Source of the DNA: Dallia pectoralis | Taxonomy: Eukaryota; Chordata; Actinopteri; Esociformes; Umbridae | NCBI GenBank assembly: GCA_029465975.1 | Contig: CM055745.1 | Coordinates: forward strand, 7,549,752 to 7,613,751 | Direction of reading: 5' to 3' | Length of the DNA: 64,000 bases | Part shown: piece after piece, positions 39,390-54,955 of the stretch | Numbering within the stretch: the stretch's first letter is position 1 | Layout: every line of letters starts with the position of its first letter | Position numbers and translations under genes: made by a program | The notes under the pieces: generated by a model | What the model saw: the letters and a program-made list of their open reading frames with translations, nothing else | The model's database searches: none | Told to the model about the DNA's origin: nothing

Positions 39390-41635
39390 CAACATATTAC
39401 AGAATGCTCTAGTACATATAACAGAATACCGTACAACATAGCACAGAATACCCTAGTACATATAACAGAATACCCTACAGCATAGTACAGAATACCCTAC
39501 CACATATTACAGAATACCCTACCACATATTACAGAATACCCTACCACATATTACAGAATACCCTAGTACATATTACAGAATACCATAGTACATATTACAG
39601 AATGTCCTAGTACATATTACGAAATACCCTACCACAGAATACCCTACCACATATTACAGAATACCCTACCACATATTACAGAATACCCTACCACATATTA
39701 CAGAATACCCTACCACATATTACAGAATACCCTACCACATATTACAGAATACCCTACCACATAGTACAGAATACCCTACCACATACTACAGAATACCCTA
39801 CCACATATTACAAAATACCCTACCACATATTACAGAATACCCTACCACATATTACAGAATACCCTACCACATATTACAGAATACCCTACCACATATTACA
39901 GAATAGCCTACAACATAGTACAGAATACCCAACCACATATTACAGAATACCCTACCACATAATACAGAATACCCTACCACATATTACAGAATACCCTACC
40001 ACATATTACAGAATACCCTACCACAGAATACCCTAGTACATTTTACAGAATACCGTACCACATATTACAGAATACCTTACCACATATTACAGAATACCCT
40101 ACCAGATATTACAGAATACCCTACCACAGAATACCCTACCACATATTACAGAATACCCTACCACATATTACAGAATACCCTACAACATATAACGGAATAC
40201 CCTAGTACATATTACAGAATACCCTACAACATATAACAGATTACCTTTGTACATATTACAGAATACCCTACAACATAGTACAGAATACCCTACCACATAT
40301 TACAGAATACCCTACCACATATTACAGAATACCCTACCACATATTACAGAATACCCTACCACATATTACAGAATACCCTACCACATATTACAGAATACCC
40401 TACCACATAGTACAGAATACCCTACCACATACTACAGAATACCCTACAATATATTAAAGAATACCCTACCACATATTACAGAATACCCTACCACATATTA
40501 CAGAATACCCTACCACATATTACAAAATACCCTACCACATATTACAGAATAGCCTACAACATAGTACAGAATACCCTACCACATATTACAGAATACCCTA
40601 CCACATAATACAGAATACCCTACCACATATTACAGAATACCCTACCACATATTACAGAATACCCTACCACATATTACAGAATACCCTACCACAGAATACC
40701 CTAGTACATTTTACAGAATACCGTACCACATATTACAGAATACCTTACCACATATTACAGAATACCCTACCAGATATTACAGAATACCCTACCACATATT
40801 ACAGAATACCCTACCACATATTACAGAATACCCTACCACATATTACAGAATAGCCTACCACATATTACAGAATACCCTACCACATATTACAGAACACCCT
40901 ACCACATATTACAGAATATCCTACAACATATTACAGAATACCCTACCACATATTACAGAATACCCTACCACATATTACAGAATACCCTAGTACATTTTAC
41001 AGAATACCTTACCACATATTACAGAATACCCTACCAGATATTACAGAATACCCTACCACAGAATACCCTACCACATATTACAGAATACTGTACCATATAT
41101 TACAGAATACCCTACCACATATTACAGAATACCCTACCACATATTACAGAATACCCTACCACATATTACAGAATGACCTACTACATATTACAGAATACCC
41201 TACCACATATTACAGAATGACCTACTACATATTACAGAATACCCTACCACATATTACAGAATACCCTACCACATATTAAAGAATACCCTAGTACATATTA
41301 CAGAATACCCTAGTACATATTACAGAATACCCTACCAAATATTAAAGAATACCCTAGTACATATTACAGAATACCCTTGTACATATTACAGAATACCCTA
41401 GTACATATTACAGAATACCCTAGTAGATATTACAGAATACCCTAGTAGATATTACAGAATACCCTAGTACATATTACAGAATACCCTAGTACATGCCCTA
41501 GTGACTAGCACATATTACAGAATACCCTAGTAGGCCTACATGCCCTAGTGACTAGCACATTACAGAATATCCTATAGTACAAGCCCTAGTGACTAGCACA
41601 TATTACAGAATACCCTACTACCTAGTACATACACA
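39390..41635. repeat. 22-bp minisatellite, about 100 copies (second, inverted arm)
   Basis: Unit acagaataccctaccacata plus tt, the reverse complement of the unit at 35829-36597. Variants include ctagtacat, ctacaacat and a shortened ctaccacagaataccc. Blocks recur within the array: gaatagcctacaacatagta at 39901 and 40547, and attttacagaataccgtacc at about 40040 and 40708. At the right end the units decay into tgccctagtgactagcac. Confidence 0.96.
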
Positions 41636-42676
<1,041 letters not shown>

Positions 42677-42821
42677 ACGGTAAGTGTATGTCTGCGAACA
42701 ATGTTCTACATGTGAATGTGATCAACGAAAGTACAGCACCTGTTTGTAGAACCTGATTCCCACAGAACGTGTTTTCCATGTGATGTAGGCAGACGAGTAT
42801 GCAATACAACTGCCTGGTATA

Positions 42822-43090
42822 TCAATGTCTAGACAATATGTGTCTGTAACTGTTATATCAATGTCTACACAATATCTGTCTGTTATCTCAATATCTAGAC
42901 AATATGTGTCTGTAACTGTAATATCAATGTCAGACAATATGTGTCTGTAACTGTTATATCAATATCTACACAATATGTGTCTGTTATATCAATGTCTACA
43001 CAATATGTGTCTGTTATATCAATGTCTACACAATATGTGTCTGTTATATCAATGTCTACACAATATGTGTCTGTTATATCAAAGTCCAGA
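42822..43090. repeat. 30-bp minisatellite, about 9 copies
   Basis: Unit tatcaatgtctacacaatat followed by gtgtctgt. The left copies carry an extra aactgt (about 36 bp) and a gac variant. The four right copies are nearly identical 30-mers, which gives the SVISMSTQYV frame repeat. Confidence 0.93.
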
Positions 43091-44205
43091 CTATATTTGT
43101 CCTGTCCGTGTTCTTCTGTTTAAAACTTATATGCTAGAAACGCATCTTGAATAAAGACTCATGGGTCATGAGTTGTATTTTAAATTTCACTATAGGGTTA
43201 TGACGGAAAATTATTCTGAAGATATTCATAATCTAACTACTATTGATACAATAATTTTTATTACTGATTCTGTTTCAACTGGTTTGGTAGATGTTGACCA
43301 GGAACACTCTGTGTACTCTCTAGAGCTATAACATTTTCTAGATACCCTTTTTCTTAATTTGATTCAAACAAAATGACTGTAGTTGGCAAAAACATAATGC
43401 TAATGTTGTAGATTGATGTTAAAAAAGAGACACAAATACAGTACACGTATGTTATACGCAAATGTTTTATAAAAAGTGGACAATATTTTATTACCTAAAT
43501 CTCCCTTTAAAAGTAGACAGTATACACAAACCTCAACCAGAAGATACAGCAGAATGACAGTGAATTGGTAGCTATAATATTAATCAACTGTTTTACTGAG
43601 AACATTAAGCTACAGTGAACTAATTATTCCCAAATATTTAAAAAAATAAATAAGTCAATATTATTGCAGTTATAGTAGCATGTCAAAAATGTATTATTCG
43701 GTATACTTAAAATGTGAATACTATTTACAAGAATTCAAGTTGTTTGCTTGAATTATATTTTACCAATAATTTTACCCGTATTGATTTATTTTAAATAATT
43801 CTGGCAGTGTAAATCAATCACACAATACACTCAATGATTTCCTTTCAATGTATACACTCCGTGACAAATGAGGGGGCCTCGTCAGTGAACAAGGCAACTT
43901 CAAAGAAAGACTGAGCTGTCTTTCCTTGAATAGGTTTTCCTCAATTCTTCGCAACTTGGCTACAGTAACCAACACTGTTGGTGCTGCATAAGGAAACAGC
44001 CCATCGAACTTCTCTTGGACAAAGAGTTCACACCTGAATGGTACTGAAAAACTACTGTTCGATATCTGTCAGCAGCAAGGGAGTCATTTTATGCAATGTA
44101 TACGCCAGTTCCACTAATAACTTTCCTCTTTATACATGACCAAACATGTACCCCATTGACGCAACCAAAGGTTTTTGCTCTTTTGCATAATCAAACGCTG
44201 TCTCT
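43091..44205. other. Single-copy AT-rich sequence, nothing recognised
   Basis: No repeat or coding feature seen between the 30-bp array and the 25-bp array. Confidence 0.5.
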
Positions 44206-47200
44206 ATCTACATAACAAATGTGTTTGCCCTGTATATAACCAAATGTGTTTCCCCTGTATATAACCAAATATGTTTCCCCTGTATATAACCAAATATGTT
44301 TCCTCTGTATATAACCAAATATGTTTCCCATGTATATAACCAAATATGTTTCCCCCTGTATATAACCAAATATGTTTCCCTGTATATAACCAAATATGTT
44401 TCCCCTGTATTTAACCAAATATGTTTCCCCATGTATATAACCAAATATGTTTCCCCTGTATATAACCAAATATGTTTCCCCATGTATATAACCAAATATG
44501 TTTCCCCATGTATATAACCAAATATGTTTCCCCTGTATATAACCAAATATGTTTCCCCCTGTATATAACCAAATATGTTTCCCCTGTATATAAACAAATA
44601 TGTTTACCCCTGTATATAACCAAATATGTTTCCCCTGTATATAACCAAATATGTTTCCCTGTATATAACCAAATGTGTTTCCCCTGTATATAACCAAATG
44701 TGTTTCCCCTGTATATAACCAAATATGTTTCTCCTGTTTATAACCAAAAATATTTCCCCTGTATATAACCAAATATGTTTCCCCATGTATATAACCAAAT
44801 ATATTTCCCCCTGTATATAACCAAATATGTTTCCCCTGTATATAACCAAATATATTTCCCCTGTATATAACCAAATATATTTCCCCTGTATATAACCAAA
44901 TATGTTTCCCTGTACATAACCAAATATGTTTCCCCATGTATATAACCAAATATGTTTCCCCTGTATATAACCAAATATGTTTCCCCTGTATATAACCAAA
45001 TGTGTTTCCCCTGTATATAACCAAATATGTTTCCCCATGTATAAAACCAAATATGTTTCCCTGTATATAACCAAATATGTTTCCCCATGTATATAACCAA
45101 ATATGTTTCCCCATGTATATAACCAAATATGTTTCCCTGTATATAACCAAATATGTTTCCCCATGTATATAACCAAATATGTTTCCCCATGTATATAACC
45201 AAATATATTTCCCCTGTATATAACCAAATATATTTCCCCTGTATATAACCAAATATGTTTCCCCATGTATATAACCAAATATATTTCCCCTGTATATAAC
45301 CAAATATGTTTCCCCTGTATATAACCAAATATGTTTCCCCATGTATATAACCAAATATGTTTCCCCTGTATATAACCAAATATGTTTCCCCTGTATATAA
45401 CCAAATATGTTTCCCCATGTATATAACCAAATGTGTTTCCCCTGTATATAACCAAATATGTTTCCCCTGTATATAACCAAATATGTTTCCCCTGTATATA
45501 ACCAAAGAATGTTTCCCCTGTATATAACCAAATATGTTTCCCCTGTATATAACCAAATATGTTTCCCCTGTATATAACCAAATGTGTTTCCCCTGTATAT
45601 AACCAAATATGTTTCCCCTGTATATAACCAAATATGTTTCCCCTGTATATAACCAAATATGTTTCCCTGTATATAACCAAATATGTTTCCCTGTATATAA
45701 CCAAATATGTTTCCCTGTATATAACCAAAATGTTTCCCTGTATATAACCAAATATGTTTCCCTGTATATAACCAAATATGTTTCCCTGTATATAACCAAA
45801 TATGTTTTTATAACCAAATATGTTTCCCCTGTATATAACCAAATATGTTTCCCCTGTATATAACCAAATATGTTTCCCCTGTATATAACCAAATATGTTT
45901 CCCTGTATATAACCAAATATGTTTCCCTGTATATAACCAAATATGTTTCCCTGTATATAACCAAATATGTTTCCCCTGTATATAACCAAATATGTTTCCC
46001 TGTATATAACCAAATATGTTTCCCCTGTATATAACCAAATATGTTTCCCCTGTATATAACCAAATATGTTTCCCCTGTATATAACCAAATATGTTTACCC
46101 TGTATATAACCAAATATGTTTCCCCTGTATATAACCAAATATGTTTCCCCTGTATATAACCAAATATGTTTCCCCTGTATATAACCAAATATGTTTCCCC
46201 TGTATATAACCAAATATGTTTACCCTGTATATAACCAAATATGTTTACCCTGTATATAACCAAATATGTTTCCCCCTGTATATAACCAAATATGTTTCCC
46301 TGTATATAACCAAATATGTTTCCCCTGTATATAACCAAATATGTTTCCCTGTATATAACCAAATATGTTTCCCTGTATATAACCAAATATGTTTACCCTG
46401 TATATAACCAAATATGTTTCCCCTGTATATAACCAAATATGTTTCCCTGTATATAACCAAATATGTTTCCCTGTATATAACCAAATATGTTTCCCTGTAT
46501 ATAACCAAATATGTTTACCCTGTATATAACCAAATATGTTTCCCCCTGTATATAACCAAATATGTTTCCCCTGTATATAACCAAATATGTTTACCCTGTA
46601 TATAACCAAATATGTTTCTCCTGTATATAACCAAATATGTTTCCCCCTGTATATAACCAAATATATTTACCCTGTATATAACAAAATATGTTTCCCCTGT
46701 ATATAACCAAATATGTTTCTCCTGTATATAACCAAATGTGTTTCCCCTGTATATAACCAAATATGTTTACCCTGTATATAACCAAATATGTTTCCCTGTA
46801 TATAACCAAATATGTTTCCCCCTGTATATAACCAAATATGTTTCCCCTGTATATAACCAAATATATTTCCCCTGTATATAACCAAATATGTTTCCCCCTG
46901 TATATAACCAAATATGTTTCCCTGTATATAACCAAATATGTTTACCCTGTATATAACCAAATATGTTTCCCCTGTATATAACCAAATATGTTTACCCTGT
47001 ATATAACCAAATATGTTTCCCCTGTATATAACCAAATATGTTTACCCTGTATATAACCAAATGTGTTTCCCCTGTATATAACCAAATATGTTTCCCCTGT
47101 ATATAACCAAATATGTTTCTCCTGTATATAACCAAATGTGTTTCCCCTGTATATAACCAAATGTGTTTCCCCTGTATATAACCAAATATGTTTCCCCTGT

Positions 47201-50200
47201 ATATAACCAAATATGTTTCCCCTGTATATAACCAAATATGTTTCCCCTGTATATAACCAAATATGTTTCCCCCTGTATATAACCAAATATGTTTCCCCTG
47301 TATATAACCAAATATGTTTACCCTGTATATAACCAAATATGTTTCTCCTGTATATAACCAAATATGTTTCCCCCTGTATATAACCAAATATGTTTACCCT
47401 GTATATAACCAAATATGTTTCCCCTGTATTTAACCAAATATGTTTCCCTTGTATATAACCAAATATGTTTCCCCTGTATATAACCAAATATGTTTACCCT
47501 GTATATAACCAAATATGTTTCCCTGTATATAACCAAATATGTTTCCCCCTGTATATAACCAAATATGTTTCCCCTGTATATAACCAAATATATTTCCCCT
47601 GTATATAACCAAATATGTTTCCCCTGTATATAACCAAATATGTTTGTTATAACCAAATATGTTTACCCTGTATATAACCAAATATGTTTACCCTGTATAT
47701 AACCAAATATGTTTCCCCTGTATATAACCAAATATGTTTCCCCTGTATATAACCAAATATGTTTCCCCTGTATATAACCAAATATGTTTACCCTGTATAT
47801 AACCATATGTGTTTCCCCTGTATATAACCAAATATGTTTCCCCTGTATATAACCAAATATGTTTCTCCTGTATATAACCAAATATGTTTCCCCATGTATA
47901 TAACCAAATATGTTTCCCCTGTATATAACCAAATATGTTTCCCCTGTATATAACCAAATATGTTTCCCCTGTATATAACCAAATATGTTTCCCCTGTATA
48001 TAACCAAATATGTTTCCCCCTGTATATAACCAAATATGTTTCCCCTGTATATAACCAAATATGTTTCCCCTGTATATAACCAAATATGTTTCCCCCTGTA
48101 TATAACCAAATATGTTTCCCCTGTATATAACCAAATGTGTTTCCCCCTGTATATAACCAAATATGTTTCCCCTGTATATAACCAAATATGTTCCCCATGT
48201 ATATAACCAAATATGTTTCCCCTGTATATAACCAAATATGTTTCCCCCTGTATATAACCAAATATGTTTCCCCTGTATATAACCAAATATGTTTCCCCTG
48301 TATATAACCAAATATGTTTACCCTGTATATAACCAAATATATTTCCCCTGTATATAACCAAATATGTTTCCCCTGTATATAACCAAATATGTTTCCCCTG
48401 TATATAACCAAATATGTTTACCCTGTATATAACCAAATATGTTTACCCTGTATATAACCAAATATGTTTCCCCTGTATATAACCAAATATGTTTACCCTG
48501 TATATAACCAAATATATTTCCCCTGTATATAACCAAATATGTTTCCCCCTGTATATAACCAAATATGTTTCCCTGTATATAACCAAATATGTTTCCCCTG
48601 TATATAACCAAATATGTTTACCCTGTATATAACCAAATATATTTACCCTGTATATAACCAAATATGTTTCCCCTGTATATAACCAAATATGTTTCCCCCT
48701 GTATATAACCAAATATGTTTCCCCTGTATATAACCAAATATGTTTACCCTGTATATAACCAAATATGTTTCTCCTGTATATAACCAAATATGTTTCCCCC
48801 TGTATATAACCAAATATATTTACCCTGTATATAACAAAATATGTTTCCCCTGTATATAACCAAATATGTTTCTCCTGTATATAACCAAATGTGTTTCCCC
48901 TGTATATAACCAAATATGTTTACCCTGTATATAACCAAATATGTTTCCCTGTATATAACCAAATATGTTTCCCCCTGTATATAACCAAATATGTTTCCCC
49001 TGTATATAACCAAATATATTTCCCCTGTATATAACCAAATATGTTTCCCCCTGTATATAACCAAATATGTTTCCCTGTATATAACCAAATATGTTTACCC
49101 TGTATATAACCAAATATGTTTCCCCTGTATATAACCAAATATGTTTACCCTGTATATAACCAAATATGTTTCCCCTGTATATAACCAAATATGTTTACCC
49201 TGTATATAACCAAATGTGTTTCCCCTGTATATAACCAAATATGTTTCCCCTGTATATAACCAAATATGTTTCTCCTGTATATAACCAAATGTGTTTCCCC
49301 TGTATATAACCAAATGTGTTTCCCCCTGTATATAACCAAATATGTTTCCCCTGTATATAACCAAATATGTTTCCCCTGTATATAACCAAATATGTTTCCC
49401 CTGTATATAACCAAATATGTTTCCCCCTGTATATAACCAAATATGTTTCCCCTGTATATAACCAAATATGTTTACCCTGTATATAACCAAATATGTTTCT
49501 CCTGTATATAACCAAATATGTTTCCCCCTGTATATAACCAAATATGTTTACCCTGTATATAACCAAATATGTTTCCCCTGTATTTAACCAAATATGTTTC
49601 CCTTGTATATAACCAAATATGTTTCCCCTGTATATAACCAAATATGTTTACCCTGTATATAACCAAATATGTTTCCCTGTATATAACCAAATATGTTTCC
49701 CCCTGTATATAACCAAATATGTTTCCCCTGTATATAACCAAATATATTTCCCCTGTATATAACCAAATATGTTTCCCCCTGTATATAACCAAATATGTTT
49801 CCCTGTATATAACCAAATATGTTTACCCTGTATATAACCAAATATGTTTCCCCTGTATATAACCAAATATGTTTCCCCTGTATATAACCAAATATGTTTC
49901 CCCTGTATATAACCAAATATGTTTACCCTGTATATAACCATATGTGTTTCCCCTGTATATAACCAAATATGTTTCCCCTGTATATAACCAAATATGTTTC
50001 TCCTGTATATAACCAAATATGTTTCCCCATGTATATAACCAAATATGTTTCCCCTGTATATAACCAAATATGTTTCCCCTGTATATAACCAAATATGTTT
50101 CCCCTGTATATAACCAAATATGTTTCCCTGTATATAACCAAATATGTTTCCCCCTGTATATAACCAAATATGTTTCCCCTGTATATAACCAAATATGTTT

Positions 50201-51668
50201 CCCCTGTATATAACCAAATATGTTTCCCCCTGTATATAACCAAATATGTTTCCCCTGTATATAACCAAATGTGTTTCCCCCTGTATATAACCAAATATGT
50301 TTCCCCTGTATATAACCAAATATGTTCCCCATGTATATAACCAAATATGTTTCCCCTGTATATAACCAAATATGTTTCCCCCTGTATATAACCAAATATG
50401 TTTCCCCTGTATATAACCAAATATGTTTCCCCTGTATATAACCAAATATGTTTACCCTGTATATAACCAAATATATTTCCCCTGTATATAACCAAATATG
50501 TTTCCCCTGTATATAACCAAATATGTTTCCCCTGTATATAACCAAATATGTTTACCCTGTATATAACCAAATATGTTTACCCTGTATATAACCAAATATG
50601 TTTCCCCTGTATATAACCAAATATGTTTCCCCTGTATATAACCAATTATGTTTCCCCTGTATATAACCAAATATGTTTCCCCTGTATATAACCAAATATG
50701 TTTACCTTGTATATAACCAAATATGTTTCTCCTGTATATAACCAAATATGTTTCCCCTGTATATAACCAAATATGTTTCCCCTGTATATAACCAAATATA
50801 TTTCCCCTGTATATAACCAAATATGTTTCTCCTGTATATAACCAAATATGTTTACCCTGTATATAACCAAATATGTTTCTCCTGTATATAACCAAATATG
50901 TTTCCCCTGTATATAACCAAATGTGTTTCTCCTGTATATAACCAAATATGTTTCCCCTGTATATAACCAAATATGTTTCCCCCTGTATATAACCAAATAT
51001 GTTTCCCCTGTATATAACCAAATATGTTTCCCATGTATATAACCAAATATGTTTCCCCCTGTATATAACCAAATATGTTTCCCCTGTATATAACCAAATG
51101 TGTTTCCCCCTGTATATAACCAAATATGTTTCCCCTGTATATAACCAAATATGTTCCCCATGTATATAACCAAATATGTTTCCCCTGTATATAACCAAAT
51201 ATGTTTCCCCTGTATATAACCAAATATGTTTCCCCTGTATATAACCAAATATGTTTCCCCTGTATATAACCAAATATGTTTACCCTGTATATAACCAAAT
51301 ATGTTTCCCCTGTATATAACCAATTATATTTCCCCTGTATATAACCAAATATGTTTCCCCTGTATATAACCAAATATGTTTACCCTGTATATAACCAAAT
51401 ATGTTTCTCCTGTATATAACCAAATATGTTTACCCTGTATATAACCAAATATGTTTACCCTGTATATAACCAAATATGTTTCCCCTGTATATAACCAAAT
51501 ATGTTTCCCCTGTATATAACCAAATATATTTCCCCTGTATATAACCAAATATGTTTCCCCTGTATATAACCAAATATGTTTACCCTGTATATAACCAAAT
51601 ATGTTTCTCCTGTATATAACCAAATATGTTTCCCCTGTATATAACCAAATATGTTTCTCCTGTATATT
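44206..51668. repeat. 25-bp minisatellite, about 300 copies (7.5 kb)
   Basis: Unit tatataaccaaatatgtttc plus ccctg. Variants: one C fewer (24 bp) or more (26 bp), ccatg, taccctg, ctcctg, and g or t in caaatgtg/caaatatatt. Truncated units occur near 45806 (tttttataacc) and 47645 (ttgttataacc). Because 25-bp units cycle through frames without a stop on the minus strand, frames of up to 494 codons (VIYRGNIFGYIQGKHIWLYTGE-type) arise. None has any sign of being a gene. It is the largest feature in the window and contains a higher-order duplication. Confidence 0.98.
46510..50620. repeat. Tandem duplication of a block of about 2.15 kb within the 25-bp array
   Basis: Rare unit variants recur at constant distance. 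ataacaaaatatg occurs at about 46681 and 48834 (2153 bp apart). tttcccttgtatata occurs at 47442 and 49596 (2154). aaccatatgtg occurs at 47801 and 49936 (2135). ttccccatg occurs at 48191 and 50335 (2144). The two blocks are approximately 46510-48490 and 48663-50620. The ttccccatg marker appears once more at 51154, suggesting a third partial copy. Confidence 0.85.
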
Positions 51669-52399
51669 GTCAAACCCCTCCTCCAGTACAGAACGAAACC
51701 CCTGCACATAAACCCCCTCCCCCCCTCCCTCCTGCGATTAATAATATTCATCCCAGACCCTGTAAACTGACATGTTCTTGCAACTCAGATGCGGTATCGT
51801 TCTAATCCGGCAGGCCGTACAGAGGTTCCAGCCGGGCAGGACACACAACAACCCTGGTGACCCGAGCAGTGACATAGAGAGACAGGGTTTAATGCGATTA
51901 CCCAAGCCGAGTGTGCCTGGCTGTTGGTGACATCTTTTCTCCAGATTGCGCACACAGCCACAGCCGCTCAGGCCCCGTGGTCATGTGACGAGAGCACTGA
52001 GGTTAGGAGCGGGGGATTACTTGACAGGCCGGGGTGATCGGGTTCGCCCAGCCTGGGGACTCTGAGCGGGAGTTACATGTGCTCTGAGAAAGAAGGAACA
52101 GAGATATTACTGTAGGGAGAGAATCGAGATTCCTGACCTTGTTCTATTCTGAAAGGAACGTGCTGTCTCTGTGTTTCCAATGAAACTACAATACATGGGA
52201 ATTAAACGCCGGCCTGCCGCAGCTTCAGCATCGCTCTCCTGCCTCGATCCCCGAATACTTTGTTGATTGCGTTGCTTATGTTTCTCAGAACTGTGTGAGT
52301 GTGTCCTAATGTGTCTTAAGTAGGGGGTAAGGGGAGGGGGTCTTGCTGTAGGGACGGTGTTAAAACAGTGGCAGCAGAATGAAGCTGTTATGTCATCGC
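51669..52399. other. Single-copy sequence, nothing recognised
   Basis: GC-richer than the flanking array. A C-rich patch lies near 51708-51732 and a G-rich patch near 52323-52340. No coding feature supported. Confidence 0.5.
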
Positions 52400-53411
52400 T
52401 GGTCAGGATGTTGAGAGTGTGGCCCTAAAACCTGAGCTTTAACTGGTTGGGTTGATGAGAGTGTGGCCCTAAAACCTGAGCTTTAACTGGTCAGGATGAT
52501 GAGAGTGTGGCCCTAAAACCTGAGCTTTAACTGGTTGGGTTGATGAGAGTGTGGCCCTAAAACCTGAGCTTTAACTGGTCAGGATGATGTGAGTGTGGCC
52601 CTAAAACCTGAGCTTTAACTGGTCAGGATGATGAGTGTGTGGCCCTAAAACCTGAGCTTTAACTGGTCAGGTTGATGAGAGTGTGGCCCTAAAACCTGAG
52701 CTTTAAATGGTCAGGTTGATGAGAGTGTGGCCCTAAAACCTGAGCTTTAACTGGTTGGGTTGATGAGAGTGTAGCCCTGAAACCTGAGCTTTAACTGGTC
52801 AGGTTGATGAGAGTGTGGCCCTAAAACCTGAGCATTAACTGGTCAGGATGATGAGAGTGTGGCCCTAAAACCTGAGCTTTAACTGGTCAGGATGATGAGA
52901 GTGTGGCCCTGAAACCTGAGCTTTAACTGGTCTGGATGATGAGAGTGTGGCCCTAAAACCTGAGCTTTAACTGGTCAGGTTGATGAGAGTGTGGCCCTAA
53001 TAGCTGAGCTTTAACTGGTCAGGTTGATGAGAGTGTGGCCCTAAAACCTGAGCTTTAACTGGTTGGGTTGATGAGAGTGTGGCCCTAAAACCTGAGCTTT
53101 AACTGGTTGGGTTGGTGAGAATGTGGCCCTAAAACCTGAGCTTTAACTGGTTGGGTTGATGAGAATGTGACCCTAAAATCTGAGCTTTAACTGGTCAGGT
53201 TGATGAGAGTGTGGCCCTAAAACCTGAGCCTTAACTGCTCAGGTTGATGAGAGTGTGGCCCTAAAACCTGAGCTTTAACTGGTCAGGTTGATGAGAGTGT
53301 GGCCCTAAAACCTGAGCTTTAACTGGTCAGGTTGATGAGAGTGTGGCCCTAAAACCTGAGCTTTAACTGGTTGGGTTGATGAGAGTGTGGCCCTAAAACC
53401 TGAGCTTCAAC
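52400..53411. repeat. 44-bp minisatellite, about 23 copies
   Basis: Unit aacctgagctttaactggtc, aggttgatgagagtgtggcc and ctaa. Main variants are ggttgggttg and ggatgatg. Confidence 0.96.
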
Positions 53412-54912
53412 TGAGTCTTAGCCAGATGTGGCAATAGAATCAGTGGATGTTCGGTCTCCTGACACATTATTCTGGGAAAGTCAACTTTGGAAGCTCCACA
53501 AGGCTTGTTTGCATCACCATTCGCCCAAACAGCTCAACCGTGGAGCGTCCAGTTAGACACATGCACCGCTGTTAGTCCGTGTAAATCACTCGTCACAATG
53601 ATCGAAAGGGCAGGGCCTGAGGTCAAATTGATGTCAAATTGATGTCCTCTACATACAGTATCTGTTTTGGTCAACCTGACGGCACAACAGTCTAGAGAGA
53701 AGAAAGCATGTTTCTACAGACCTCTGACACATACCTCCCAACAGGAGGCAGTTTCTGCGGTTCATTTGACATTTGTAGCACCCATCTGGGTGTTTATCTC
53801 TCACTTTATCTTCGTTCATGCTAACTCTGGGATAGCAAACTCATAGTTAAGGCTCCTCGTCATCGCAGATACTCTCGACAGTCTCAGTCTGGGTCTTATC
53901 TCTCCAGAAGGCCAAAAAGGAGGTTTCCCAAACCCAGGCGGTGCTGGCTAATTGCGCCGCCCTCCTGATAACTTGATGATGATTCACATTTCCTGTTTCT
54001 ATGTGAATATCTTGGATAATTGTCATATGTGTGCAGTTCACCTAGAGACAATGAGCTTCTGATGCCTTTTTAACAGGCCAGGCAACACTGTTACAGGTAA
54101 CAGATGCAAATACCAAACCGCTAGATATTTAGCTATTTGAATCAGGTGAACTCTTGTGTAGAGACTCTATTCACGGTATACACAGTCACACTGAGCTATG
54201 GTTATTGGTAAACAGAACCGTCAATGGCTTCTCCCTTCGTTACATATAATAGGGCCACTACAAAGCTACCATTCGTCATCTAATTTTGGCTTCATGGCCA
54301 CTGCCTGTTATATGTAATTGGTGGGAATGTCCTCTGAACACAAAAGGTTGCATAAGAAGCACCACAGGGTTTCACCTGAACAATCCGTCTGTGGTTGCTT
54401 TCCACAAACTCTTCGGTTGGAGTTCGTACGTGACACTGCAGACTAACTGGATCGTGAATCAGCGACCGCAATACGAGTTCTGAAATTCTTTGCTTGTCGC
54501 CTCTTTACTCGAACCGATAGGCGCGTCATGGGCGTGTCTGTCAACTCGTGAAAATACCGTCTCACGCAAACGTGCTCACAGATGCCCGGGCGTCTGGATT
54601 TGTCGACTTGCAGCGGTCCGAAGAAAGAACCGGAGACACAATGGACAACTTTGGGGCAAAGCCAACGCTGCTCGCAGACTAAACCAAATCTCATTGTTCC
54701 AGTTCTCCATAGCTGGTGAGGTGTGGGGGGGTTGGGGGCAATCATTCTCTCCCATGACCCCTCCCATAAACACTCGCCAACCCTCCCCCATTACGGTCCC
54801 AGTTCAAGTGTCCTCTCTTCAGTTTGAGTGCCTTCTCCATCAGCTCCAGACCCCCTCACACAATATGCCCTCGGAGGCAGTTACCAAGCTATCCATCGAA
54901 CAGTGTCTCCTG

Positions 54913-54955
<43 letters not shown>

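Noticed and set aside
44191..51707. Long minus-strand frames (up to 494 codons) with VIYRGNIFGYIQGKHIWLYTGE repeats
   Set aside because: They are direct translations of the stop-free 25-bp tandem unit. Several frames are open at once, and there is no start context, domain or splice structure.
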